From the NCBI GenBank assembly GCA_002311335.1, contig DBZX01000033.1:1-6265 (forward strand): a stretch of DNA of 6,265 nucleotides. The letters run 5' to 3'. The notes below the pieces were generated by a model. The model was not told the origin of the DNA, searched no databases, and worked only from the letters and a program-made list of their open reading frames with translations. The stretch comes from a bacterium UBP10_UBA1149. Its GTDB lineage: Bacteria > Desulfobacterota > Binatia > UBA1149. Shown here one piece after another: positions 1-6,089 of this stretch. Position 1 is the first letter of the stretch; each line of letters starts with the position of its first letter. The position numbers and the translations under genes were made by a program.

Positions 1-1023
1 GGCGAGGTCTATCCCGGCGTGCCGTTGGTCAACAACGTAAGGCAGGTGCGAGTCAGCGAACAGCCCCAGCAGGCCCGGCCCGTTGCCCGCCGCGCGTAGA
101 CCGTCGGCGGTAAAGACCGCGCGCCTGCCGTCGCGGCCGTCCACCCACGCGGCTACAAGATCGCGGCCGTCTTCGCGCTTGCCTCGGCAGCTTCCCGCCT
201 TGCCCTCAGCGCCACCATCGAGGGCCGCGCGGCAGGCCGCCGCGCCAGCGCCCTTGCCGTCATCGCGCAGAAAATTACGCCTGCCTCCGCCCAGGGCCAC
301 ATCCAGGCCGTCGCCAGCCCCAAACGCTACCAGCTGCCGAGCCACGTCCACGCAGCCGGCGTCGCGGGCCTCTTCGGGCATGCGCGAGTCGACTTCCCAG
401 TAACGCTCCACCGAGTGCGCGTAGGCCGCGGCCGGGGTCGCGTGGGTAAGTCGCGTGGTGGTAACCACGCCGGTAGCCATGCCGGCTGCCTCGGCGAGGT
501 CGAACAGGCTCGCTGTTTCGTGCCCGGCCTGCGAGGCGCAGTCTCCACGCACCACCCCCGAGTCCACGCCGATGACCCGCGCCATGGTTTTCACCCCGCT
601 GAGCAAGGCCGTGGCCGTGCCCGCCGAGTCGGGCACCTGCTGGTTGGTGTTGTAAGTCTTGGTCAGCGCCACGTGGGGAAAGTCTTCCCACGCAAGCCTG
701 TGTTCTTCACCGGCCAGGCCCAGGCGCTGGCCGGCCAGTATGCGAGCCGCCGTTACCGTGGTCATGCCCATGCCGTCGCCCACGAACAGCACCAGCGATC
801 GCGCCTGCCGCTTGTCGGCACGCAGGCCGTCGGCCCGATCCACGGCCGCGCGGCCGGCCGCGTACCAGGGGTCCGCCGATTGCACGGGAGCCCGGTCAGC
901 CACGGCTGCCCGCTGGTCGCGCTGGATCAGCGAACACGAGGCCACCGACAAGCCCACGGCAACAAACGCCACCAGCGCCACACGCGGACATCGCCGCGCC
1001 ACCGTCAGTCGCGCAACACGCAC
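1..1023 (-). CDS. Alkaline phosphatase, lipoprotein form (partial, 3' end outside window)
   Basis: PhoA-family phosphomonoesterase that releases phosphate from organic esters, probably anchored in the envelope facing the periplasm. The first 341 residues are present; the gene runs off the left edge. Counting from the GTG at 1021-1023, residues 14-29 are hydrophobic and end in the lipobox VASC (Cys30). Family motifs are clear: GDGMG (Asp83, metal), PDSAGTATA with nucleophile Ser133, GVKT, GHETASLFD, THATPAA (His194 and Thr196 at the places of E. coli Asp153 and Thr155), Arg207 at the place of Arg166, GGGRRNF, KREDGRDL and LGLFADSH. The remaining metal ligands of the C-terminal half lie outside the window. 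GGGGGA sits 5 nt before the GTG; an in-frame GTG at 1000-1002 is the alternative start. The start lies inside the end of the oxidoreductase gene (19-bp overlap), suggesting coupling. Family assignment is firm; the exact start is moderately sure. Confidence 0.93.
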   Translation of the reverse strand, partial: MRVARLTVARRCPRVALVAFVAVGLSVASCSLIQRDQRAAVADRAPVQSADPWYAAGRAAVDRADGLRADKRQARSLVLFVGDGMGMTTVTAARILAGQRLGLAGEEHRLAWEDFPHVALTKTYNTNQQVPDSAGTATALLSGVKTMARVIGVDSGVVRGDCASQAGHETASLFDLAEAAGMATGVVTTTRLTHATPAAAYAHSVERYWEVDSRMPEEARDAGCVDVARQLVAFGAGDGLDVALGGGRRNFLRDDGKGAGAAACRAALDGGAEGKAGSCRGKREDGRDLVAAWVDGRDGRRAVFTADGLRAAGNGPGLLGLFADSHLPYVVDQRHAGIDLA

Positions 1024-2189
1024 CTTATTCCCCCGCGGTCCATCTCGGCCACGCACTCGTTGCAGTGGTTGCAGTCCGATACCGGTTGCTCGCCGCGTTC
1101 GACCCGGCGCACGAAATCGGGATCGGCGATGAGCGCCCGACCCACGGCCACGAAATCGAAGCCTTCGTCCATGGCCTGCTGCATGTTGGCCGACGAAACG
1201 ATGCCGCCCATGAGCATAAGCGGCATTTGCACGGCCTCTCGTACCCGCCGCGACCCTTCCAGGAAGAACATCGGCTCAAACGGCAGCGCTCGTATCACCC
1301 GCTCGCCCATCCAGCGCAGGGTGATTTTCTGCAACGGGTTTTTCTCGACCTCGACCATGCTGGCGATCGGCGCGTCGCCCCTGAGCATGTAGAATCCGTT
1401 GCGAGCCACGAAGCCTCCACTTAGCACCAGTGCATCGACGCCTTCGCGCTCGAGCACACGCGCCACCTCGACGGCCTCGTCTATCTCGAGACCACCGCGG
1501 GCGCCGTCTTCAAGGTTGACCTTGCAGATGACCGGGTAATCGGGGCCCACCTGCTCGCGCACCGCGCGCACGACCTCGACGGAAAAGCGCAAGCGGTTCT
1601 CAAGCGAGCCACCGTAATGATCGCGGCGACGATTGGAAAGCGGGCTGATGAACTGGCTCAGCAGGTAGCCGTGGCCCAGGTGCAGCTCGACCGCATCGAT
1701 GCCTGTGTCGCGAGCGCGGGCGGCGGCGGCGGCGAAATCGGCCGTCGTGCGCTCGATGAGAGCCAGGCTCATCGAACCGGCCAACGGCATGCCCGACAAC
1801 GCGCCGTACTGGTTTACAGAAGGCGACGGCCCCTTGGGACGACGCGGCCACATCTGCAGGTTCTTTGAAAAGCCACCGCAGTGGCCCAGCTGTATCGACA
1901 CCGCGCCGCCCTCGGCGTGCACGGCGCTCGCGAGGCGCTCGAGTTGCGGCTGCACCTCGGCGCGCATGTACATCTGCTGCGAGAAGGTGCGACCGTCGGC
2001 TGCCACCGCGCAGTAGGCCACCGTGGTGAGCGCCACACCGCCCTCGGCCAGGCGCCGGTGGTACTCTATAAGATCATCAGAGGGAATACCGCCGGGGGTC
2101 ATACCCTCAAACGTGGCGGTCTTTACGACCCGGTTGCGCAGTTCCAGCGCGGCCAGTCGGGTGGGCCTTAATACCGGGTGGTCACTCAT
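1005..2189 (-). CDS. NADH:flavin oxidoreductase, Old Yellow Enzyme family, with C-terminal Cys cluster
   Basis: FMN-dependent TIM-barrel oxidoreductase of 394 residues, expected to be cytosolic and to reduce activated C=C bonds or related substrates with NAD(P)H. Seen: N-terminal barrel start LRNRVVKTATFEGM (18-30), QLGH (100-103), the substrate/hydride motif HLGH (His170, His173) followed by GYLLSQFISP, then NRRRDHYGGSLENR (186-199), and the phosphate-binding end of the barrel LMLMGGI and VAVGRALIADPDF. The C-terminus has Cys373, Cys376, Cys379 and Cys390 (CxxCxxC-x10-C), resembling the iron-sulfur ligands of 2,4-dienoyl-CoA reductases, but the protein stops there and lacks their extra FAD/NAD domains. 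It follows the GST gene after 76 nt and overlaps the phosphatase gene. No good Shine-Dalgarno precedes the ATG. Family is certain; substrate is unknown. Confidence 0.93.
   Translation of the reverse strand: MSDHPVLRPTRLAALELRNRVVKTATFEGMTPGGIPSDDLIEYHRRLAEGGVALTTVAYCAVAADGRTFSQQMYMRAEVQPQLERLASAVHAEGGAVSIQLGHCGGFSKNLQMWPRRPKGPSPSVNQYGALSGMPLAGSMSLALIERTTADFAAAAARARDTGIDAVELHLGHGYLLSQFISPLSNRRRDHYGGSLENRLRFSVEVVRAVREQVGPDYPVICKVNLEDGARGGLEIDEAVEVARVLEREGVDALVLSGGFVARNGFYMLRGDAPIASMVEVEKNPLQKITLRWMGERVIRALPFEPMFFLEGSRRVREAVQMPLMLMGGIVSSANMQQAMDEGFDFVAVGRALIADPDFVRRVERGEQPVSDCNHCNECVAEMDRGGIRCVLRD
1029..1034 (-). promoter_or_regulatory. Ribosome binding site of the alkaline phosphatase gene
   Basis: On the minus strand GGGGGA lies 5 nt before the GTG at 1021-1023. 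It is inside the coding sequence of the preceding oxidoreductase, 22 bp before that gene's stop, so the phosphatase start can be reached by ribosomes finishing the upstream gene. It supports the GTG start over the internal GTG at 1000-1002. Confidence 0.55.
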
Positions 2190-2240
2190 GCGCTGTATTT
2201 ACTGCGAAAGGCGGCAGGTTCCAATCACACTGCCCCACTG

Positions 2241-2266
2241 GCGCCGGGCGGCTGCTACCGCGGCGC
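2241..2266 (-). terminator. GC-rich inverted repeat at the end of the GST gene
   Basis: Arms GCGCCG (2241-2246) and CGGCGC (2261-2266) enclose 14 nt; the second arm touches the GST stop codon. No T-run follows on the minus strand, so this is not a classical intrinsic terminator. It could lower read-through into the oxidoreductase gene or mean nothing in such GC-rich DNA. Confidence 0.25.
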
Positions 2267-2961
2267 TACCTCTGCAGCATAGAGCCGGCGCGCTTCGAGA
2301 ATTCCTCGGCCGCCTTGTCGGCGTCTTTGCCGCCCTTCATGATCTCGCTTATATCCACGGGCACCGTAACGCCCACCCGCGCCCCGGGGCGCTCACCTAT
2401 GGCGGTCATCCAACGCGACAGGTTGTCCAGGCCGTCGGTCGATACACCCGACCAGTTGTGCGTGCGCACCCAGGCCCAGTTGGCCATGTCTGCAATGGAG
2501 TAATCGCCCGCAAGGTACTCGTTGTCGGCCAGCTGCCCGTCGAGCACCTCGAACAACCGACGGCTCTCGTTCTGGTAACGGTCGATAGCGGGCTGCAACT
2601 TCTCGGGAAAGTAGCGGTAGAAAACGTTGGCTTGTCCCATCATCGGGCCAATGCCGCCCATCTGGAACATGAGCCACTGTATTACCCGCGAGCGGCCGCG
2701 GGTGTCGGTGGGCAGGAAGCGACCGCTCTTCTCGGCGAGGTAGATCATGATCGCACCCGACTCGAAGACCGCTAAGTCGTCTTCGTCGCGGTCAACAATA
2801 GCGGGTATGCGGCCGTTGGGGCAGATGGCCAGGAAGTCGGGCTGCTTCTGCTCGCCCGACATCAGGTCGATGGCGTGCACCTCGTAGGGCAGCTCCATTT
2901 CTTCGAGCGCGATGCTGGCCTTGTAACCGTTGGGCGTGGGCGAGGTGTAGAGGTCTATCAT
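2266..2961 (-). CDS. Glutathione S-transferase, nu class (YfcG/YghU-like)
   Basis: Cytosolic glutathione-dependent enzyme of 231 residues, a usual size for the class. Residues 1-80 form the thioredoxin-like domain: MIDLYTSPTPNGYK carries Thr9 and Asn11, which in E. coli YfcG (same numbering) bind glutathione in place of a catalytic Tyr, Ser or Cys. CPNGRIPAI (47-55) holds the cis-proline and ES at 67-68 is the gamma-glutamyl binding pair. The helical C-terminal domain (about 90-210) contains AGDYSIADMANWAW (151-164), the N-capping-box region. Nu-class members can have strong disulfide reductase activity with glutathione. The start is taken at the ATG at 2961 because it matches YfcG exactly; the frame stays open upstream to 3084 but that extra 41-residue stretch is not GST-like. 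AGGGAG lies 12 nt upstream, a long spacing. It is divergent from the desaturase gene and heads the leftward gene group. The natural substrate is unknown. Confidence 0.93.
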   Translation of the reverse strand: MIDLYTSPTPNGYKASIALEEMELPYEVHAIDLMSGEQKQPDFLAICPNGRIPAIVDRDEDDLAVFESGAIMIYLAEKSGRFLPTDTRGRSRVIQWLMFQMGGIGPMMGQANVFYRYFPEKLQPAIDRYQNESRRLFEVLDGQLADNEYLAGDYSIADMANWAWVRTHNWSGVSTDGLDNLSRWMTAIGERPGARVGVTVPVDISEIMKGGKDADKAAEEFSKRAGSMLQR

Positions 2962-3115
2962 TATGCTTATGCGCTCCCTGCGGCTGGCCGACCCGGGCCG
3001 GCTGCTGCGTTGAGAGCTTATGCCATGCCGGCGCGGCCAAGAGGAGCACCCACGTTTACCAGGCGCACGGGCGGCGTTTGCCACGGCCGGGACGCCGGGC
3101 CAGCATCGCTGCCGT
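2962..3115. promoter_or_regulatory. Divergent intergenic region between GST and desaturase genes
   Basis: These 154 bp separate two gene groups read in opposite directions, so promoters for both should lie here or in the ends of the coding regions. I could not assign convincing -35/-10 pairs. The octamer GCTTATGC occurs twice, at 2965-2972 and 3016-3023, 51 bp apart, the first just before the GST start codon. The rest is GC-rich without a recognisable operator. Confidence 0.5.
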
Positions 3116-3943
3116 ATGAACGACCAGGCAAGACACGCATCGCTCGACTACATGCTGCCCCTGGCCTGGCCCACGGTTGTCATGTGTTTTTCTGTGCTGG
3201 CGCTTTACACGCTCAGCTGGGCAGCCGCGCTGTCGGGTGCCATACCCTTGTGGATGGGCGTGTTCTTCAACGCCGTACTGGCCTACGCTTCGTTCACGCC
3301 CTACCACGAGGCCACGCACGGCAACATTTCGGCGCGGCAGCCCGGGCTGGGCTGGCTCAACGAGTTGTGCGGCTGGCTGGCCGGCATCCCCCTGGGCGAA
3401 AGCCACGCCCTGTTCAAGGTGGCGCATCTCAAGCACCACGCCAACACCAACAACCCCGAACGCGACCCCGACTACTTTGAGCCCGGCGTAACCGGCGCGG
3501 GTGTCCTGCTGCGGTCGCTAACCCTGGTGAGCGGCTACCTGCGCGCCTTCGTGACGGACGACGTGGTGGGACCCGATGTAATACGACGCCGCAAGCTGCT
3601 GGGCGCGGCCTGGTACGGCGGCCTGCTGGCCGTGGTCGTCGCGGCTTCGTTCGCGGGCTATCTCAGCGAGGTGCTGCTGCTCGGCCTGCTGCCGGCGTCA
3701 CTGGCGTGGATGGCCCTGGCTGTTTGTTTTGACTACCTGCCGCACCGGCCGCACCTGGAGCGCAACCGCTACCTGGCCACGCGCGTAACCTTGTTTCCCG
3801 GCCTGAAGTACCTCCTGTTGTGGCAGAACTTTCACCTCGTGCACCACCTCTACCCCACCATACCGTTCTACCTTTACGAGCGTTGCTTTGAACGGGTACG
3901 CGGCGAGCTCACCGACCACGGCTCACTGATTACCGGGAGATGA
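3116..3943 (+). CDS. Membrane fatty acid desaturase / beta-carotene hydroxylase-like di-iron protein
   Basis: Integral membrane non-haem di-iron oxygenase or desaturase of 275 residues, acting on a lipid-like substrate. Three histidine boxes are visible: HEATH (64-68), HLKHH (104-108) and HLVHH (240-244), with an extra DYLPHRPH (206-213) before the last box as often seen in carotenoid-hydroxylase-like members. Hydrophobic segments lie near 17-35, 44-62, 163-181 and 183-204, giving the family's usual two hairpins with the boxes on the cytoplasmic side. The ATG at 3116 is chosen because the frame upstream, open to 3020, reads as low-complexity Arg/Pro-rich translation and not as family sequence. 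No clear Shine-Dalgarno is seen. It is first of three plus-strand genes, 70 nt before the SDR. The choice between acyl desaturase and carotenoid or terpenoid hydroxylase cannot be made from sequence alone. Confidence 0.9.
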   Translation: MNDQARHASLDYMLPLAWPTVVMCFSVLALYTLSWAAALSGAIPLWMGVFFNAVLAYASFTPYHEATHGNISARQPGLGWLNELCGWLAGIPLGESHALFKVAHLKHHANTNNPERDPDYFEPGVTGAGVLLRSLTLVSGYLRAFVTDDVVGPDVIRRRKLLGAAWYGGLLAVVVAASFAGYLSEVLLLGLLPASLAWMALAVCFDYLPHRPHLERNRYLATRVTLFPGLKYLLLWQNFHLVHHLYPTIPFYLYERCFERVRGELTDHGSLITGR

Positions 3944-3987
3944 CCGGGCAGCGCTGGCGGCGCAGCGTCGCGGGCCTTTCATCGACC

Positions 3988-3991
3988 GAGG
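3988..3991 (+). promoter_or_regulatory. Possible ribosome binding site for a GTG start of the SDR gene
   Basis: GAGG lies 4 nt before an in-frame GTG at 3996-3998 and 22 nt before the ATG at 4014. If it is used, the dehydrogenase starts at 3996 with six more residues (MVCSAA). The spacing is short, so this does not settle the start. Confidence 0.35.
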
Positions 3992-4013
3992 CGACGTGGT
4001 TTGTTCAGCGGCA

Positions 4014-4769
4014 ATGGGATTTTTAGACGGCAAGACCGCAATAGTAACCGGCGCTGGCCAGGGCGTTGGACGCGGCATCGCGCTCGCCCTGGGCGACGAG
4101 GGAACACGGGTCGTGGTGGCCGGGCGCACGCTGGGCAAGCTGGCCGTCACCGTTGATCACATACAGGAGCGCGGCGGAACGGCGGTGGCTGTTGAGGCCG
4201 ACGTTCTCGAGCCCGCCGACATCGAACGGCTGGTGGCCACCACCCTGGCCGAGTACTCGACCATAGACATCCTGGTCAACAACGCGCAGACGGTGCCGCT
4301 GGGCAAGCTGCTCGAGGTGGACGACGAGGAGTTCGAGCGCGGCTTTCGCAGCGGACCACTGGCGAGCCTGCGCCTGATGCGCGCGTGCCACGACGAGCTA
4401 CGCGGCGGCGGCGTGGTCATAAACCTGGGCAGTGGCTCGGCGCTGCGACCCGACCCCGACGGCCTGGGTGCCTACGCGGCCATCAAGGAAGCCACGCGCA
4501 TGCTCACACGTGCCGCGGCCTGGGAGTGGGGGCCGATGGGTATACGCGTGCTCAACATCGTGCCACTGGCAGCCTCGCCGGGCATGGAGTGGTGGAAAGA
4601 AAACTTCAGCGACGAATACCAGGACATGCTCAGCAGTGTGCCGCTCGGACGCGTGGGCGACTGCGAGACCGACATAGGCCGGGCGGTGGCCTGGATGTGC
4701 GGACCCGACGCGGGCTACATGACCGGCAGCACCATAATGCTCGACGGTGGGCAGGGCTGGTTGCGCTGA
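4014..4769 (+). CDS. Short-chain dehydrogenase/reductase (SDR), classical type
   Basis: Cytosolic NAD(P)-dependent oxidoreductase of 251 residues, acting on an alcohol/ketone of unknown identity. The Rossmann start GKTAIVTGAGQGVGRG carries the TGxxxGxG dinucleotide motif (Thr12 to Gly19). Asp63 (EAD) lies where the adenine-binding Asp is expected. The usual NNAG is NNAQ here (89-92). The catalytic set is Ser140 in NLGSGSA, Tyr154 and Lys158 in YAAIK, with Asn89. After the active site, where most SDRs have a PG motif, this one reads VPLAASPGMEWW; the end is DGGQGWLR. I recall similar NNAQ/MEWW proteins among uncharacterised bacterial SDRs, so this looks like a real subfamily and not damage. 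ATG at 4014 fits the family's usual short N-terminus; GTG at 3996 is the alternative. It lies between the desaturase and NTF2-like genes, probably one operon. Confidence 0.92.
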   Translation: MGFLDGKTAIVTGAGQGVGRGIALALGDEGTRVVVAGRTLGKLAVTVDHIQERGGTAVAVEADVLEPADIERLVATTLAEYSTIDILVNNAQTVPLGKLLEVDDEEFERGFRSGPLASLRLMRACHDELRGGGVVINLGSGSALRPDPDGLGAYAAIKEATRMLTRAAAWEWGPMGIRVLNIVPLAASPGMEWWKENFSDEYQDMLSSVPLGRVGDCETDIGRAVAWMCGPDAGYMTGSTIMLDGGQGWLR

Positions 4770-4821
4770 CGGCGCCGGCTGACTGCGCTATTCGAGCCGA
4801 CCCCCGAAGAGAGAAAACAAG

Positions 4822-5301
4822 ATGCCACGATTCACTCGCGAAGAACTCGAAGAAGCCCTTGATATTTACCGCCGGGCGCGCGACCAGGCCTCGGAAAGCG
4901 GCGACTGGAAGCCCTGGGCCGCGCTGTTTACCGAAGACGCGGTGTACATCGAGCACGCTTACGGGGAGTTCAACGGGCGCGCCGCCATAGAAGAATGGAT
5001 CACGGGCGTGATGGCGCCTTTTCCCTGCATGACGTTTCCGCAGGACTGGGTGGCCTGGGACGAGGAGACCGGCGCGATAGTTTTTGAGTGTCGCAACTGC
5101 CTGCCTGAACCCTTCAGGGAAGACGGCAAGCCCTTCAGCTTTCCCAACTGGACGCGCCTGGTCTACGCGGGCAACGGACTGTTCTCGTCAGAAGAGGACG
5201 TCTACAACCCGGCACGCGACGCGCCTGCCACCCTGAGCGCGTGGATAAAGGCCGGCGGCAGCTTCGAAAGCGACGAGCAAGTGCTCATGCGCCACCGCTG
5301 A
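4822..5301 (+). CDS. NTF2-like / SnoaL-like domain protein
   Basis: Small cytosolic protein of 159 residues with the cone-shaped alpha+beta fold of the NTF2, ketosteroid-isomerase and SnoaL group. Seen: an N-terminal helix with acidic and basic residues (5-25), the hallmark WAALFTEDAVYIEHAYGEF (33-50), GRAAIEEWITGVM (52-64), then beta strands around VFECRNCLPEP (87-97) and a late strand with EEDVYNP (124-130). Asp39 and His45 point to a pocket as in SnoaL-type enzymes, but no catalytic set can be proven; binding protein, cyclase, isomerase or dehydratase are all possible. A GAGAG stretch (4809-4813) lies 8 nt before the ATG. The gene follows the SDR by 52 nt and is probably co-transcribed; NTF2-like proteins next to SDRs are common in steroid and polyketide gene sets. 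Confidence 0.85.
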   Translation: MPRFTREELEEALDIYRRARDQASESGDWKPWAALFTEDAVYIEHAYGEFNGRAAIEEWITGVMAPFPCMTFPQDWVAWDEETGAIVFECRNCLPEPFREDGKPFSFPNWTRLVYAGNGLFSSEEDVYNPARDAPATLSAWIKAGGSFESDEQVLMRHR

Positions 5302-5321
5302 TCGCCGACCGCTGATCGCTA
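5294..5321. repeat. 14-bp tandem duplication at the stop codon of the NTF2-like gene
   Basis: ACCGCTGATCGC occurs at 5294-5305 and again at 5308-5319, a period of 14 bp with only the last two bases of the unit differing (CG versus TA). The first copy contains the TGA stop of the NTF2-like gene. It is probably a local slippage duplication. Confidence 0.7.
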
Positions 5322-5334
5322 CCCTGCTACCTTT

Positions 5335-5366
5335 TACGCAATTGGAGCGTATCCCCTTCAGGGGGA
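5335..5366. terminator. Two adjacent small inverted repeats in the convergent gap
   Basis: TACGC (5335-5339) pairs with GCGTA (5347-5351) around 7 nt, and directly after it TCCCC (5352-5356) pairs with GGGGA (5362-5366) around 5 nt. They lie between two genes that face each other, where terminators are expected, and the second covers the lipoprotein stop codon. Stems are only 5 bp. On the plus strand four T precede the first stem, but no U-tract follows in either direction, so function is unproven. Confidence 0.3.
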
Positions 5367-6068
5367 CCAGGTTTCGCCCGTTCGCATGGCCGTGAAGCAG
5401 GCCGGGTGAAAGCGCAGCGATTCGAGCATGTCGATCATCTCGGGCGTAGGCCCGAAGTAGTCGGCATCAACCTCGGTGGTGGCCCAGTCAAAGCTCAGCA
5501 CCCAGGGGTCCATCCACAGGCTGGCTACAACGTGGCGTTGGTCAACCGGGGCCCGGCTGCCGGCTCCGCGTCGATTACCCGCGCGCCCTTCCCAGGCCCA
5601 CTGCACCCAGATGCCGTTGTCGTCCTCGGCCAGCTTGGGCGACTCCACCGACTGGAACTGAAACAACGGCTTGATAAACGCCGCCTCGGCCCCGATGAAA
5701 GCCCGCAATGCGTCCTCGGGCTCCATGCCTCCAACGGCAAAACCCACGTCGCGGTTATCGACAAAATAGACCCTGAGCACGCCGTCCAAGCGGGAGAACT
5801 GCGCCCAGTCGGGTTTGGATTCCTCCAGGCGCCAGTCGGGGTCGGCCAACTCGAACGAGTAGCAGGGTCGTGCACCATGGTTGTGGGCATAGGCCATGCC
5901 CGGATCTCTTATCTGCACAAAATGGCTCGGCGCCACCGCCTCGGGTTTTGCCCTGGCCGAGCAACCCGCCGCCGCCAGTGCCAACACCAGCAAACCCGCT
6001 ATCCGAAATCCATCCGTGACCCACCTGCCAGCGAGCCAACCGTCGTCTGCCTTGCAATAAACTGCCAC
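5358..6068 (-). CDS. Putative lipoprotein of unknown function
   Basis: I do not recognise the family. From the GTG at 6068 the protein has 236 residues. It begins with a rather long n-region, then hydrophobic IAGLLVLALAAAGC with lipobox AAGC (Cys36), so it should be exported and lipid-anchored in the envelope. Ser follows the Cys, which favours outer-membrane sorting if the host is Gram-negative. The mature part looks globular and soluble, rich in Trp and acidic residues (DPDW, KPDW, WVQWAW, WMDPW, FDWATTEVDADYF), with only two further Cys, 69 and 224, that could form a disulfide. No repeats or catalytic motif stand out. The GTG is chosen because GGAGG sits 7 nt upstream; the frame is open to an ATG at 6131, but no Shine-Dalgarno is seen there. 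It is convergent with the NTF2-like gene and lies downstream of tRNA-Ser on the same strand. Confidence 0.78.
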   Translation of the reverse strand: MAVYCKADDGWLAGRWVTDGFRIAGLLVLALAAAGCSARAKPEAVAPSHFVQIRDPGMAYAHNHGARPCYSFELADPDWRLEESKPDWAQFSRLDGVLRVYFVDNRDVGFAVGGMEPEDALRAFIGAEAAFIKPLFQFQSVESPKLAEDDNGIWVQWAWEGRAGNRRGAGSRAPVDQRHVVASLWMDPWVLSFDWATTEVDADYFGPTPEMIDMLESLRFHPACFTAMRTGETWSP

Positions 6069-6075
6069 GTTACCG

Positions 6076-6080
6076 CCTCC
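6076..6080 (-). promoter_or_regulatory. Shine-Dalgarno deciding the lipoprotein start
   Basis: GGAGG on the minus strand ends 7 nt before the GTG at 6066-6068, the strongest ribosome binding site in the window. It argues for the GTG start and against the upstream ATG codons at 6113, 6116 and 6131. Confidence 0.65.
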
Positions 6081-6089
6081 GCTCCCCTG

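Noticed and set aside
415..1392. A 325-codon open frame on the plus strand opposite the phosphatase and oxidoreductase genes
   Set aside because: Its translation is Arg/His/Gly-rich without any family motif, while the opposite strand carries clear alkaline phosphatase and OYE motifs. Long antisense frames are common in GC-rich DNA.
2023..2775. A 250-codon plus-strand frame opposite the GST gene
   Set aside because: It is the antisense of a well-supported GST and has no recognisable motif.
2962..3084. N-terminal extension of the GST by 41 residues to an ATG at 3084
   Set aside because: The extra residues are Arg/Ser-rich and unlike GSTs; the ATG at 2961 lines up exactly with the N-terminus of YfcG-type enzymes.
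3020..3115. N-terminal extension of the desaturase by 32 residues to an ATG at 3020
   Set aside because: The extension looks like translated non-coding DNA and precedes the usual family start; the ATG at 3116 suffices.
4385..4990. A 201-codon plus-strand frame spanning the SDR/NTF2-like junction
   Set aside because: It crosses two well-supported genes in another frame and has shadow-type Arg-rich composition.
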